From: Proteobacteria bacterium SG_bin9
Lineage (GTDB): Bacteria > Pseudomonadota > Alphaproteobacteria > Rhizobiales > Xanthobacteraceae
NCBI GenBank assembly: GCA_002083525.1
Contig: LWDM01000059.1
Location: 30,188 to 94,187, forward strand
Length of the DNA: 64,000 bases
Direction: 5' to 3'
Below, in pieces: positions 46,137 through 55,734 of this stretch. The position numbers and the translations under genes were made by a program. Positions within the stretch are counted from its first letter, which is position 1. The number at the start of each line of letters is the position of its first letter. Below the pieces are notes generated by a model. That model ran no database searches. It was not told the DNA's origin and saw only the letters and a list, made by a program, of their open reading frames with translations.

Positions 46137-47339
46137 TTACGCCAGCCGGCAGCCACGCGCCGGATCGTCGACGTTCGCCTGCGCGATTTTCACCATCTCG
46201 TTGCGGCCGTTCTTCACTTCCCGCAGATAGATGTTCTGGATCGGATTGTGCGCCTTGTTGAACGACAGCGGACCGCGCGGCGAGTCGATTTTCGCGCCTT
46301 CCATCGCCGTTACCATCTTGTCGCGCGCACCGGCGTCGCCGCCGACCGCCTTGAGGCCGATGTCGAGCAGCGCGCCGGCGTCATAGCCCTGCACCGCATA
46401 GATATCGCCGTCGAGATTGGTCTTGGCCTTGAACGCCTTCAGGAACGCAACGTTCGCCGGATTGTCGAGATTGTCGGCGTAGTGCAGCGTCGTCTTGATG
46501 CCGTTGGCCGCTTCGCCCTGCGCCGGAATCGTGCCGTCAGTGAGGAAGCCCGCGCCATAAAGCGGAATGGTCTTGTTGAGACCCGCCGCCGCGTAGTCCT
46601 TGACGAACTTCACCGCACCACCGCCGGCGAAGAACGAGAACACCGCGTCCGGCTTCAAGGTCGCGATGCGCGTCAGCAGCGCCTGGAATTCGACTTCGGG
46701 GAACGGGATGGTCAGATCCTCGACCACCTTACCGCCGAGCTTCTCGTAGTTCTCCTTGAACGCGCCGATCATCTCGGCGCCGGCGGTGTAGCGCCAGGTG
46801 ATGGTGGCGACGTTCTTCTTGCCTTCGTCGATCAGCACCTTGCCGGCCGGGAACGTGGTCTGCCAGTTCGAGAACGAGGTGCGGAAGATGTTCTTCGCGC
46901 ACTGCGGGCCGGTGGCATCGTTGGCGCCGGCATTCGGAATGATCAGCATCGAGTTGGTGTCGCGCGCGACCTTCACCATCGCCATGGCGACGCCCGAGTG
47001 CACGGTGCCGACCACCACGTCGACCTTATCGCGGCTGACGAGACGATTCATGTTGTCGGTCGCTGCTTCCGGCTTCGACTCGTCGTCGAGCTGCACGAAC
47101 GCGATCTCGCGGCCGCCGAGCTTGCCGCCCTGCTGCTCGACATAGAGCTTGAAGCCGTTGTCGATGAACTGGCCGAGCTTCGCGAACGTGCCGGTGTACG
47201 GCAGCATCAGTCCGACCTTCAGCGGCGCGCCCTGCGCGATCGCCGGCGAAAAGATCTGCGGGGTAACGGCGAGCGTCGCGGTGCCCGCGGCTCCCGACAA
47301 CAGCGCACGGCGCGTCAGCCGAAAACGATGATTGGACAT
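46137..47339 (-). CDS. HAAT-type ABC substrate-binding protein (aromatic acid candidate)
   Basis: A 400-residue periplasmic binding protein of the Leu/Ile/Val-binding (type I) class. The N terminus carries a twin-arginine-like signal (RLTRRALLSGAAG) with cleavage near AIAQ. The core reads LKVGLMLPYTGTFAKLGQFIDNG, DVVVGTVHSGVAMAM, and FFAGGGAVKFVKDYA, closer to aromatic-acid binders than to LivJ. GGAGGAG precedes the ATG at 47339. A BoxR-like palindrome is about 145 bp upstream, and the box and feruloyl-CoA synthase genes flank the operon. Confidence 0.9.
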   Translation of the reverse strand: MSNHRFRLTRRALLSGAAGTATLAVTPQIFSPAIAQGAPLKVGLMLPYTGTFAKLGQFIDNGFKLYVEQQGGKLGGREIAFVQLDDESKPEAATDNMNRLVSRDKVDVVVGTVHSGVAMAMVKVARDTNSMLIIPNAGANDATGPQCAKNIFRTSFSNWQTTFPAGKVLIDEGKKNVATITWRYTAGAEMIGAFKENYEKLGGKVVEDLTIPFPEVEFQALLTRIATLKPDAVFSFFAGGGAVKFVKDYAAAGLNKTIPLYGAGFLTDGTIPAQGEAANGIKTTLHYADNLDNPANVAFLKAFKAKTNLDGDIYAVQGYDAGALLDIGLKAVGGDAGARDKMVTAMEGAKIDSPRGPLSFNKAHNPIQNIYLREVKNGRNEMVKIAQANVDDPARGCRLA

Positions 47340-47482
47340 GGAAACTCCTCCCTCAGGACCCTGACTTTTATTCGGATATGCGGCTTTTACTAAAGGCACG
47401 GCTAGTGGGCTTCCCTCAAGCCCACCTTCCGTCTGCCTTCGCCATTACATGAACCATATTTCAGGCTTGGAAGCCTTGGCAA

Positions 47483-47494
47483 GAAATATAATTC
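47483..47494. promoter_or_regulatory. Putative BoxR-like operator before the ABC importer operon
   Basis: GAAATATAATTC differs by one base from the perfect palindrome GAATTATAATTC at 41002-41013. It lies in the 198-bp gap between the ligase gene and the binding-protein gene, upstream of the importer operon. Confidence 0.4.
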
Positions 47495-47537
47495 ACATTG
47501 AGGGAGCCCAGCCATCCGATTGCGCAGCGCACCATCA

Positions 47538-49394
47538 TCAAACGGCGCAGGCAATCCAGCGCTTTGACGCATCGTTATCGAGATCCGCCACGTCCGCAGC
47601 CCGGCGCGACAATACGGCGCGCTGGTTGATGTAGCCCTTGTCGGTGATCTCTCCGCCATCGACCGAGGGCATGTCCGCGAGCAGCAATGCGCGCGTCGCG
47701 AAGGCCGACGTGCCACCACCGCTCGCCTTCAGCTTCGCAAGGCCGGCGGCGATCGCGCCACGCACGTTCTCGCTCGCGAGTACGTCATCGACCGAAGCCG
47801 TCTCCGGCAATCCACTCGCCACGCGGCACGCGGGAATATTCGGAAACACCAGGAAGCGTACCTCGTCGCCGTTGTGACCGGCAACGACGATGTCCTGCGC
47901 CAGCGGTGCGAGCGCAGCGATGCCGGCCACGCGCACCGAGCCGACGCTCACCCAGGTGCCGGAGTTCAGCTTGAAATCCTCGCTGACGCGGCCGTCGAAG
48001 AAGAGACCGAGTTCGGGCTTCGATTGATCGGCGAGCCGCACCGCATCGCCGATCAGGTAGAAGCCCTCGTCGTCGAACGCTGTCTTCGTCAGCTCGGGCG
48101 CTTTCCAGTAGCCCGGCGTGACGTTCGGACCGCGCACGCGCACTTCCATCTTGTCGCCGGACGGCACGAGCTTGAGATCGGTGCCGGGAATCGGCACGCC
48201 GATGTTGCCGGAGCGCTGTGCTTGAAAATGGCAATCGGTCGCGAGCGGCGATGTTTCGGTCGAGCCCCACGCCGACACCATCGGTATGGCATGACCGACC
48301 GTCTTCAGCGATAGCGCCTCCATCGCCTCCCAGAGATTCTGCGGCAGCGCGGCGCCGGCGTAGAACGCGAACTTCACCTGCGTGAAGAACTTGCGGCAGA
48401 GGTCGTCGTCGTTGCGCAATGCGGCGATCAGCATGTCGAAACCGCGCGGCACGTTGAAGTACACCGTCGGCCGCACCTCGCGCAGATTGGCGAGCGAGAC
48501 ATCGAAAATTCCGGGCGCAGGCTTACCGCCGTCGATGTAAAGCGTGCCGCCGTTGCGCAGCACCATGTTGAAGTTGTGGTTGGCGCCGAAGGTGTGGCTC
48601 CAGGGCAGCCAGTCGAGAAACACAAGCTCATCGCGTTCGAGGAACGGCCAGACCTGCGCCTTTGCCGTTTGATTGGATGTCATCATCCGCTGCGTGTTAA
48701 TCACGGCCTTCGGCGTGCCGGTCGAACCGGACGTGAAGAGAAATTTTGCGATCGTATCCGGGCCGACTTTGGCAAACGCATCATCGACCGCGGCCGCCGG
48801 TGCTGTCGCCGCGAGATCGCGGAACGCGAGAACGCCGTCGCCGACTTCGCTGCTGACGATCACGGCGTTATGCATTGGCTTGATCGCGGCGAGCGCATTC
48901 GCGAACGGCGCGATCTGCGCCACATAGATCGCGCCGGGATCGAGCAGTGTCACCATCGCTTTCAGTTTATCGAAATCCTTCGACATCAGCGAATAGGCCG
49001 GCGAGACCGCGGCGGCAGGCACGCCTGCATGCTGTGCGGCAAGCGCGAACAATGCATGCTCGATTCCATTGTCGGAGAGAATGACCAGCGGCCGCGCCGC
49101 ACTCATCTGCCGATCGAGAATCCACTGCGCCACAGCGCGAACTTGCTTCAAGGCGTCAGCATAAGTGACGCTGGCCCAGGGTTTTCCGGGTGCCGGACGC
49201 TCGGCCAGAAAAACGCGCTGCGGCTGCGTCTTCGCCCAATGCTCCAGCCAATCGCCGACGCAACGCGCGTGTTTCTGCAATGCGACCGGCGAGCGCAGCA
49301 CGATGCTGCCGTCGGCGCGGCGCTCGCTATCGACACGCGGCGTCGCGAACATCGCCGTCATATCGGCGCGCGCGGCGGTGGCGGTTTGAGTCAT
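47538..49394 (-). CDS. fcs: Feruloyl-CoA synthase-like ligase
   Basis: A 618-residue AMP-forming CoA ligase. ATP-binding FLFTSGSTGTPKAV, LDWLPWSHTFGANHNFN, AWGSTETSPLATDCH and FFDGRVSEDFKLNSGTWVSVG match the long feruloyl-CoA synthase group, which activates ferulate, p-coumarate or related hydroxycinnamates. The usual C-terminal catalytic Lys region is replaced by GGEITDKGYINQRAVL, as in that group. GGGAGA precedes the ATG. It lies directly upstream of the importer operon, consistent with uptake and activation of plant aromatic acids. Confidence 0.85.
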   Translation of the reverse strand: MTQTATAARADMTAMFATPRVDSERRADGSIVLRSPVALQKHARCVGDWLEHWAKTQPQRVFLAERPAPGKPWASVTYADALKQVRAVAQWILDRQMSAARPLVILSDNGIEHALFALAAQHAGVPAAAVSPAYSLMSKDFDKLKAMVTLLDPGAIYVAQIAPFANALAAIKPMHNAVIVSSEVGDGVLAFRDLAATAPAAAVDDAFAKVGPDTIAKFLFTSGSTGTPKAVINTQRMMTSNQTAKAQVWPFLERDELVFLDWLPWSHTFGANHNFNMVLRNGGTLYIDGGKPAPGIFDVSLANLREVRPTVYFNVPRGFDMLIAALRNDDDLCRKFFTQVKFAFYAGAALPQNLWEAMEALSLKTVGHAIPMVSAWGSTETSPLATDCHFQAQRSGNIGVPIPGTDLKLVPSGDKMEVRVRGPNVTPGYWKAPELTKTAFDDEGFYLIGDAVRLADQSKPELGLFFDGRVSEDFKLNSGTWVSVGSVRVAGIAALAPLAQDIVVAGHNGDEVRFLVFPNIPACRVASGLPETASVDDVLASENVRGAIAAGLAKLKASGGGTSAFATRALLLADMPSVDGGEITDKGYINQRAVLSRRAADVADLDNDASKRWIACAV

Positions 49395-49445
49395 GATGCT
49401 GTCTCCCGGCAGCGGATTTTTTCCCGTCGCCGCTTGACGCAGCTT

Positions 49446-50810
49446 CTAGGGATTGGCGCGTTCGAACTGGCGCAGGAGACGATTACCGCGTTCGACCGCC
49501 GAGTCCATAGCCTCCTGCGGCGGCTTTTTCCCGCTGAAGGCCTGCTCGAGCTCGTCCTCGATGGCGCTGCGGATCAATGTGAACGAGCCAAGCCGCAGAC
49601 CCTTGGAGTTTTCGGTTGGTGGCTTGTCCGTCATCTGCTCGATCGCAATCGAAGCGCCAGGCGTCTTGTCGTAGAAACCCTGACTGCGGCTGAGATCGTA
49701 GGACGCACGCGTGATCGGCAGATAGCCGGTGCGCTGATGCCACGCCGCCTGCACTTCCGGCTGCGACAGATAGGCGAAGAATTTCGCAACGCCCTTGTAT
49801 TCCTCGCGCGGGCGATCGCGCAGCACCCACAAGGTGGCGCCGCCGATGATGGTGTTCTGCGGCGCGCCCTCGGCGTCGGGCCAATACGACAGGCGGCCGT
49901 AGCCGACTTCGAATTTCGATTTAGCGTTGATGTCGGCGCGCGTCGCCGAGGAGCCGAGAAAGATTCCGCAATCGCCGCTCTGGAAGCGCGGCTCGGCGGC
50001 GGTGGCGCGGCCGCCATAGTCATAGACCTTGGTCTTCTGCCATTCGGCAAGCTGCGCGATGTGCCGCACCACCAGCGGGTTGTTGATCGTCAACTCGGCG
50101 CCGAGGCCAGTCATGCCGTTCGACTGGGTGGCCATCGGAATGTTGTGAAACGCCGAGAAGTTCTCGATGTTGACCCACGACGGCCAGTGGGTGGTGAAGC
50201 CGCAGGCGACGCCGTTCGCGCGCAGACGCTGCGCGGCGGCGCCAAGTTCGGGCCAGGTCTTCGGCGGCTTCTCGGGATCAAGGCCGGCGGCGCGGAACTG
50301 ATCCTTGTTGTAGTAAAGGATCGGCGTCGAGGCGTTGAACGGAAACGACAGCATGTTGCCGCTGGCGTCGGTGTAGTAGCCGGTGATCGCCGGGAGGTAG
50401 CCGCTCGGGAAGAACTGCTCCGACTGATCGCGCATCAGTTCGTAGACCGGATAGGTCGCGCCCTTCGCCGCCATCATGGTGGCGGTGGCGATCTCGTTCA
50501 CCTGCACGATCGCCGGCTGGTTGCGCGAGCGAAACGCGAAGATCGCCGCCGTCACCGTCTCGGTGTAGCTGCCCTTGTGCACCGGAACGACACGGAACTC
50601 CTTCTGCGTCGCGTTGAAGTCGGTGGCGAGCTTTTCCAGCTGCTTGCCAAGCTCGCCGGTCATGGCGTGCCACCAGATCACCTCGGTCTGGGCAAGCGCA
50701 GGCGAGCCCGCGGCGAACACCATTCCGGCCGCGGCAAGGAGTTGCACGCCCTTGCGGCGCGCGGTGGAGAGGAAAGACACGGAGACGACAGACGCGATTG
50801 TGAAAGGCAT
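49446..50810 (-). CDS. ugpB: UgpB-like ABC substrate-binding protein without adjacent permeases
   Basis: A 454-residue periplasmic binding protein of the extracellular solute-binding family 1. After a signal region (VQLLAAAGMVFAAGSPALA), the mature start TEVIWWHAMTGELGKQLEKL and AVVQVNEIAT-like VQVNEIATATMM, FNASTPILYYNKD match the glycerol-3-phosphate binder UgpB. No ugpA, ugpE or ugpC is beside it. The start is uncertain: ATGs at 50825, 50870 and 50906 are also in frame and none has a strong ribosome site. It is divergent, by about 100 bp, from a TRAP-type binding protein. Confidence 0.82.
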   Translation of the reverse strand: MPFTIASVVSVSFLSTARRKGVQLLAAAGMVFAAGSPALAQTEVIWWHAMTGELGKQLEKLATDFNATQKEFRVVPVHKGSYTETVTAAIFAFRSRNQPAIVQVNEIATATMMAAKGATYPVYELMRDQSEQFFPSGYLPAITGYYTDASGNMLSFPFNASTPILYYNKDQFRAAGLDPEKPPKTWPELGAAAQRLRANGVACGFTTHWPSWVNIENFSAFHNIPMATQSNGMTGLGAELTINNPLVVRHIAQLAEWQKTKVYDYGGRATAAEPRFQSGDCGIFLGSSATRADINAKSKFEVGYGRLSYWPDAEGAPQNTIIGGATLWVLRDRPREEYKGVAKFFAYLSQPEVQAAWHQRTGYLPITRASYDLSRSQGFYDKTPGASIAIEQMTDKPPTENSKGLRLGSFTLIRSAIEDELEQAFSGKKPPQEAMDSAVERGNRLLRQFERANP

Positions 50811-50912
50811 ATGGCCCGGCTGCATTTTCTCGGCGACCCGGTACCACTCGGGCGCGAAATGCTTTAGCATTGGAGGACAATTCCTCAGGGATTTCAGCGT
50901 CACCATAAGGGG

Positions 50913-51932
50913 ATGAGGTTGCGTCTGTCCAGCCGAGCCATGGTTGTACGAATAGTAGCCGCGCGTATCGCCACAGCTCTGCTGCTGTGCGTCATCACCT
51001 GCACAGCCGCGACTCCTTCGCAGGCGCGAGAGTTTCGCGTCGCCGATACGCAGAGCGAGGACTACCCGACCGTCGAGACGCTGCGCTTCATGGGCCGTCT
51101 GGTCGCGGAGCGAACGGGCGGGCGGCACCAGCTGCGCGTGTTTCACTCCAACCAGCTCGGCGAAGAGAAGGAAACGCTGGAGCAGACGCGCGCGGGCGCG
51201 GTCGATATCAACCGCACCAACGCCGCGCTCGCGGGCAACTACGTTCCGGCGCTCAACGTGCTGGCGATGCCGTTCCTGTTCCGCTCGATCGATCATCTGC
51301 GCGCGGTGCTGGACGGACCGATCGGCGATGAGATCCTGAAGAGCTTCGAGCCTTCCGGCCTTGTCGGGCTGACATTCTACGAAGCCGGCGCGCGCTCGCT
51401 CTACAATGGCGTGCGGCCGGTGCGCACCCTCGCCGACATGAAGGGCCTGCGGATCCGCGTGCAGCAGTCCGAATTGATGATGGAGATGGTGAAGGCGCTC
51501 GGCGCCGTGCCGGTTGCTCTGCCTTACGGACAGGTGCTAACGGCGCTGTCGACGCGATTGCTGGACGGCGCGGAGAACAACTGGCCGTCCTACGTGACGA
51601 CCGATCATTTCAAGCAAGCGACGTATTACACTCTGACCGAACACACGATGACGCCCGAAGTGCTGGTGATGTCGCGCCGAGCCTGGGAAAGCCTGACACC
51701 GGCCGACCAGGCGATCTTCCGCACCGCCGCACAGGAATCGAAACTGTTCATGCGCAAGAAGTGGCAAGAGCTTGAGGACCGCTCACGTCAGACCGCGCAA
51801 AGCTCCGGCGTATTCGTCATCGACGGCATCGACCGCAAGTCGTTCGAACGGGCGATGGCGGGAATCTACGCCAAGGCGGAAACCGATCCGGCGGCGGCGA
51901 GCTTGATCGAGCGGATTCGCAAGGTGCCCTGA
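50913..51932 (+). CDS. TRAP-type (DctP) substrate-binding protein heading a signalling operon
   Basis: A 339-residue periplasmic binding protein of the DctP class. The signal peptide occupies about 1-34 (ending SQA). The mature part has FRVADTQSEDYPTVETLRFMG, HSNQLGEEKETLEQTRAGAVDI, YEAGARSLYNGVRPV and TYYTLTEHTMTPEVLVMS, with the conserved Arg in GLRIRVQQS that ligates a carboxylate. No DctQ/DctM permease genes follow; instead the next gene, 1 bp downstream, is a sensor kinase. It therefore probably presents a bound organic acid to the kinase rather than serving transport. Confidence 0.88.
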   Translation: MRLRLSSRAMVVRIVAARIATALLLCVITCTAATPSQAREFRVADTQSEDYPTVETLRFMGRLVAERTGGRHQLRVFHSNQLGEEKETLEQTRAGAVDINRTNAALAGNYVPALNVLAMPFLFRSIDHLRAVLDGPIGDEILKSFEPSGLVGLTFYEAGARSLYNGVRPVRTLADMKGLRIRVQQSELMMEMVKALGAVPVALPYGQVLTALSTRLLDGAENNWPSYVTTDHFKQATYYTLTEHTMTPEVLVMSRRAWESLTPADQAIFRTAAQESKLFMRKKWQELEDRSRQTAQSSGVFVIDGIDRKSFERAMAGIYAKAETDPAAASLIERIRKVP

Positions 51933-51933
51933 C

Positions 51934-54021
51934 GTGACCGACAGCAGCACACTCCCCCCGCAACCCGCGCTCGCCGACATGGATCACGGCGGCGGCCTGC
52001 GCCAGCGCATCGTGCGGCTGGTCCGCGCGGTGCCGATCCGCTGGCGCATTCTCTCGATCGCGGCGATGAACTCGGCGGTGGTGGTGGCACTGGCGGCCAT
52101 TATTTTCTCCGGCGCGCGCGTCCTGGACGCCGCCTGGGACGACGTGCGGCAGGTGCGCGATTCCGATCGCGTGCTGGCGCTGCTGGAAAGCGAAACCAGC
52201 CGCCTGCACAATCTGATCCACCGCTACATCAATCAGCCGAGCCCGGAGCTGTTTGCGGAAATTCTGCTGTTGCGCGAGGCCGTGCTCGGCACGCTGACCA
52301 ACCGCGCCGCCACCGATCCGGCGCTCGCCAGTTCGGTCACCGAGCTCGAGAAGGTGACCGAGCGCTTCCTCGAAGGCTTCGGCGAGCTGCGCACGGTGCA
52401 GGCGAGGATCGCCCGCACCTATGAAGACCAGGTGTTGTCGCCGGCGCGCGAGATGGCCGGGCTCTATTCGATCATCGAAGGCGCGACCGGCCGCCGCGAG
52501 GCGCTGATCTGGCCTGCGCTCGGCAAATCACGCGAAGCCTTCACGGCCATGCTGGTCGCGGCCAATGCCTACTACCTGTCGCTGGCGACAACGTCGGCCG
52601 AGGAAGCCAAACGCACGACCGAGACCATCGAACGCACCATCCCGGTGATGAACGATCTCGCCGAGAACGACTTGCAGCGCGAGGCGCTGACACGGCTGCA
52701 GCAACGCATCGTCGCGCTGCGCGAGGGCCTCGCTCAGCTCGCCGATCAGTTCGCCACCCGCAACGATCTGCTGCGCAATTCGATCGACGCGAGCCAGGCG
52801 GCAACCATCGCCATGATCGACCAGCTCTCGAGCCAGATGCGGCAGCGCGAGCAGACCGCGCAAACCGTGTTCGACCGCACGCTGAAAAATATCTCGAACC
52901 AGATGCTCTGGATCTCCGGCTTCTTCCTGGCGCTGATCATCACGGCTTCGATCGTGATCGCGCTGTCGATCCGGCTGCCGTTGCAGCAGCTGATGGGGGC
53001 GATGCGGGCGATCACGCAGGGCGACTATCACCGCCGCCCGCTCGGCACCAGCGCCAAGGACGAAGTGGGCGCGATGGCGCGCGCTGTCGAAATCTTCCGC
53101 GAGAACGCCATCGCCAAACGCAACGCCGAAATCGATCTGCGCGCGGCCAAGGACAATGCCGAGCGTGCGCTCGCCGAACTCAGCGCTGCGCAACAGAACC
53201 TGATCGATGCCGAACGGCTCGCCGCACTCGGCGGCCTCGTTGCCGGCGTCGCGCACGAGGTCAACAATCCGATCGGCATTTCGCTAACGGTGGCCTCGAG
53301 CTTCGCGCGGCGCAGCGATCTCTTCGAGAGCGATCTGAAGAGCAACACGCCGTTGCGCCGCTCGCAGCTCGAGGAGTTCGTTCAGACCTGCCGCGATGCC
53401 GCCCAGCAACTGGTCGCCAACCTCCACCGCGCCGCCGATCTGATCCAGTCGTTCAAGCAGGTCGCCGTCGACCGTTCGCATGCCGAACGCCGCGAGTTCG
53501 ATCTACGCGAGGCAACCGATCAGATCGTCGCGAGCGTCCGTCCGGTTCTGCGCAAGACCCCTGTCGCCGTCGAGATCGACGTCCCCGAAGGACTGATCAT
53601 CGACAGTTACCCTGGTGCCTACGGGCAAATCCTGACCAACCTGATCCTGAATGCGTCCAATCACGCCTTCCAGGAGGGTGAAGCCGGCACGGTTCGAATC
53701 GTGGCGCGGCCCCGCGGCTCGGACGAGATCGAAATTTCGTTCTCCGACGACGGCGCGGGCATGACGCCGGATATTCAACGCAAGGCCTTTGACCCGTTCT
53801 TTACCACCCGGCGCAATATGGGGGGCACGGGTCTCGGTCTGCACATAGTCTACAGCCTCGTCACGCAGCAATTGGGCGGCCGAATGGTGTTGGAGTCGAA
53901 GCCCGGACAGGGTACGACATTCCGTATCATCATGCCTCGTGCCGCCCGCAATCCGGCCGCGGCCGAAAGTGAGAGTTCCGGGAACACCCCATGGCCGACC
54001 AGGAAGATATCCTCCACCTGA
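51934..54021 (+). CDS. Membrane sensor histidine kinase
   Basis: A 695-residue kinase with GTG start directly after the TRAP gene stop. Residues 37-60 and about 324-346 are membrane helices around a 260-residue periplasmic, all-helical sensor; HAMP follows (347-400), then a coiled coil, a HisKA-like domain with His441 (GVAHEVNNPIG) and a GHKL ATPase (NLILNASNHAF, DDGAGM, GGTGLGLHIVYSL). The helical periplasmic domain resembles those contacted by periplasmic binding proteins in TorS-type kinases (inference). The end overlaps the next gene by 31 bp. Confidence 0.9.
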   Translation: MTDSSTLPPQPALADMDHGGGLRQRIVRLVRAVPIRWRILSIAAMNSAVVVALAAIIFSGARVLDAAWDDVRQVRDSDRVLALLESETSRLHNLIHRYINQPSPELFAEILLLREAVLGTLTNRAATDPALASSVTELEKVTERFLEGFGELRTVQARIARTYEDQVLSPAREMAGLYSIIEGATGRREALIWPALGKSREAFTAMLVAANAYYLSLATTSAEEAKRTTETIERTIPVMNDLAENDLQREALTRLQQRIVALREGLAQLADQFATRNDLLRNSIDASQAATIAMIDQLSSQMRQREQTAQTVFDRTLKNISNQMLWISGFFLALIITASIVIALSIRLPLQQLMGAMRAITQGDYHRRPLGTSAKDEVGAMARAVEIFRENAIAKRNAEIDLRAAKDNAERALAELSAAQQNLIDAERLAALGGLVAGVAHEVNNPIGISLTVASSFARRSDLFESDLKSNTPLRRSQLEEFVQTCRDAAQQLVANLHRAADLIQSFKQVAVDRSHAERREFDLREATDQIVASVRPVLRKTPVAVEIDVPEGLIIDSYPGAYGQILTNLILNASNHAFQEGEAGTVRIVARPRGSDEIEISFSDDGAGMTPDIQRKAFDPFFTTRRNMGGTGLGLHIVYSLVTQQLGGRMVLESKPGQGTTFRIIMPRAARNPAAAESESSGNTPWPTRKISST

Positions 54022-55733
54022 TCGACGACACCGGACCCGAGCCGCAAAAGGCATCGGGCCGGAAGTGGAAGGTAGCCGTCATCGACGACGATCACGCCGT
54101 GCATGAAGGCACGCGTTTCGCGCTCAGCGACTACTCCCTGAACGGTCAGACGCTGGACATCCTGTCGGCCTACTCCGCCGCCGAAGGACGCGAGCTGATG
54201 CGCAAGCATCCGGATATCGCCGCGGTGCTGCTCGACGTCATCATGGAAACGGACTCGGCGGGTCTCGAACTCGTGCAGTTCATCCGCAACGACATCAAGA
54301 ACGAAACCGTTCGCATCATCCTGCGCACCGGCCAGCCGGGGCAGGCGCCGGAGCGGCGCGTGATCGTCGATTACGACATCAACGACTACAAGGCGAAGAC
54401 CGAGCTCACCGCCGACAAGCTGTTCACCTCGCTGACCGCGTCGCTGCGCAGCTACCAGCAGCTCGAGCGCATGGTGCAGACCCGCCGCGGCCTCGAGATC
54501 ATCATCGACGCGGCCTCGACGCTGTACGATTTCAAATCGATGCAGCGGCTCGCGGAGGGCGTGCTGACCCAGATCGCCTCGCTGCTGAATGTCGATTGCG
54601 CCGGCATCCTCGTGCTGCGCGACGGCGGCGACGTCGGCGACAGGTTCTCCGTGCTCGCCGGCTCGGGCTGCTACAGCAAGTTTATCGGCAGTGCCGGACC
54701 CGACGCGCTCGACACCGATCTGCGCTCGATGGTCAAGGCTGCGTTCCAGCGCCGCAAGCACGAATTCCACGACCAGCGCTCGGTGCTCTATATCCGCACC
54801 GGCAGCGGCCGCGAAGTGGTGGTGCTGCTGGAAGCCGCGCGCGAACTGTCGGAAACCGACAAGTCGCTGGTCGAGATTTTCGGCAGCCGCCTCTCGATCG
54901 CGTTCGACAACGTCATCCTCTATCAGCAGCTGCAGGACGCCAATACCCAGCTCGAAGACCGCGTGATGGAGCGTACCCGCGCGCTGACCTCGGCGAATCG
55001 CAGGCTCTCGACCCAGTGGCTGCGCCTGCAGCGCGCCAACGCATTCAAGAACGAAGTGCTCGGCACCGTCGCACATGACCTGAAGAATCCGCTCGGCGTG
55101 ATTCTCGGCCGCACGGAAATGCTGAGTGAACTGATCGGCGCGGCGTCGCCCAAGGAAAATGTGCTGGGCCAGGTCGCACACATCCGCGACGCCACCACGC
55201 GGCTGACCTCGATGGTCGATCATCTGATTTCGGACGCGATGGCGGATGCTTTCGACATTACCATCCGCCGCGAGCAGGTGGATGTGGCTGGCCTCGTCAG
55301 CGACGTCGCCGAAGGCAACCAGCCTTCCGCCATCAATAAGCAACAGGCGATGACCGTGTCCGCGCCGGACGCGCTCATCACCATGTGCGACGCCGACCGC
55401 ATGCGCGAGGCGATCGACAATCTGATCAGCAATGCCATCAAGTACAGCCCCGTCGGCGGCAAGATCGCCGTGCTGGTGTCGCAGCAGAACGGCAGCGCCG
55501 TGATCCGCATCACCGACGATGGACAGGGTCTGTCGCCGGAAGACCTCGGCCGCCTGTTCGGCCGCTTTCAGCGGCTGTCGGCCAAACCGACCGGCGGCGA
55601 AAGCTCGACCGGCCTCGGCCTGTCGATCGTCAAGCGCATTGTCGACATGCACGGCGGCGCGGTGACCGCCGACAGCCCCGGCCCCGGCGCCGGCGCAACC
55701 TTCACCATCACCCTGCCGATAGCAGCGAGCTGA
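53991..55733 (+). CDS. Receiver-DUF3369-histidine kinase hybrid
   Basis: A 580-residue cytoplasmic protein. Residues about 26-150 are a receiver (acidic pocket DDD at 32-34, phospho-acceptor Asp82 in LLDVIME); 165-315 are DUF3369, a GAF-like domain; about 318-345 a coiled coil; then HisKA with His362 (TVAHDLKNPLG) and a GHKL ATPase (NLISNAIKYSP, DDGQGLS, STGLGLSIVKRI). Receiver-first hybrids can accept phosphate from an upstream kinase and then signal onward. It overlaps the kinase gene upstream and is 1 bp from the response regulator downstream. Confidence 0.9.
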   Translation: MADQEDILHLIDDTGPEPQKASGRKWKVAVIDDDHAVHEGTRFALSDYSLNGQTLDILSAYSAAEGRELMRKHPDIAAVLLDVIMETDSAGLELVQFIRNDIKNETVRIILRTGQPGQAPERRVIVDYDINDYKAKTELTADKLFTSLTASLRSYQQLERMVQTRRGLEIIIDAASTLYDFKSMQRLAEGVLTQIASLLNVDCAGILVLRDGGDVGDRFSVLAGSGCYSKFIGSAGPDALDTDLRSMVKAAFQRRKHEFHDQRSVLYIRTGSGREVVVLLEAARELSETDKSLVEIFGSRLSIAFDNVILYQQLQDANTQLEDRVMERTRALTSANRRLSTQWLRLQRANAFKNEVLGTVAHDLKNPLGVILGRTEMLSELIGAASPKENVLGQVAHIRDATTRLTSMVDHLISDAMADAFDITIRREQVDVAGLVSDVAEGNQPSAINKQQAMTVSAPDALITMCDADRMREAIDNLISNAIKYSPVGGKIAVLVSQQNGSAVIRITDDGQGLSPEDLGRLFGRFQRLSAKPTGGESSTGLGLSIVKRIVDMHGGAVTADSPGPGAGATFTITLPIAAS

Positions 55734-55734
55734 C

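Noticed and set aside
48576..50867. 763-codon open frame on the plus strand
   Set aside because: Runs antisense across the feruloyl-CoA synthase and ugpB-like genes; composition is Arg/His/Leu-rich with no domain pattern, as expected for antisense of high-GC genes.
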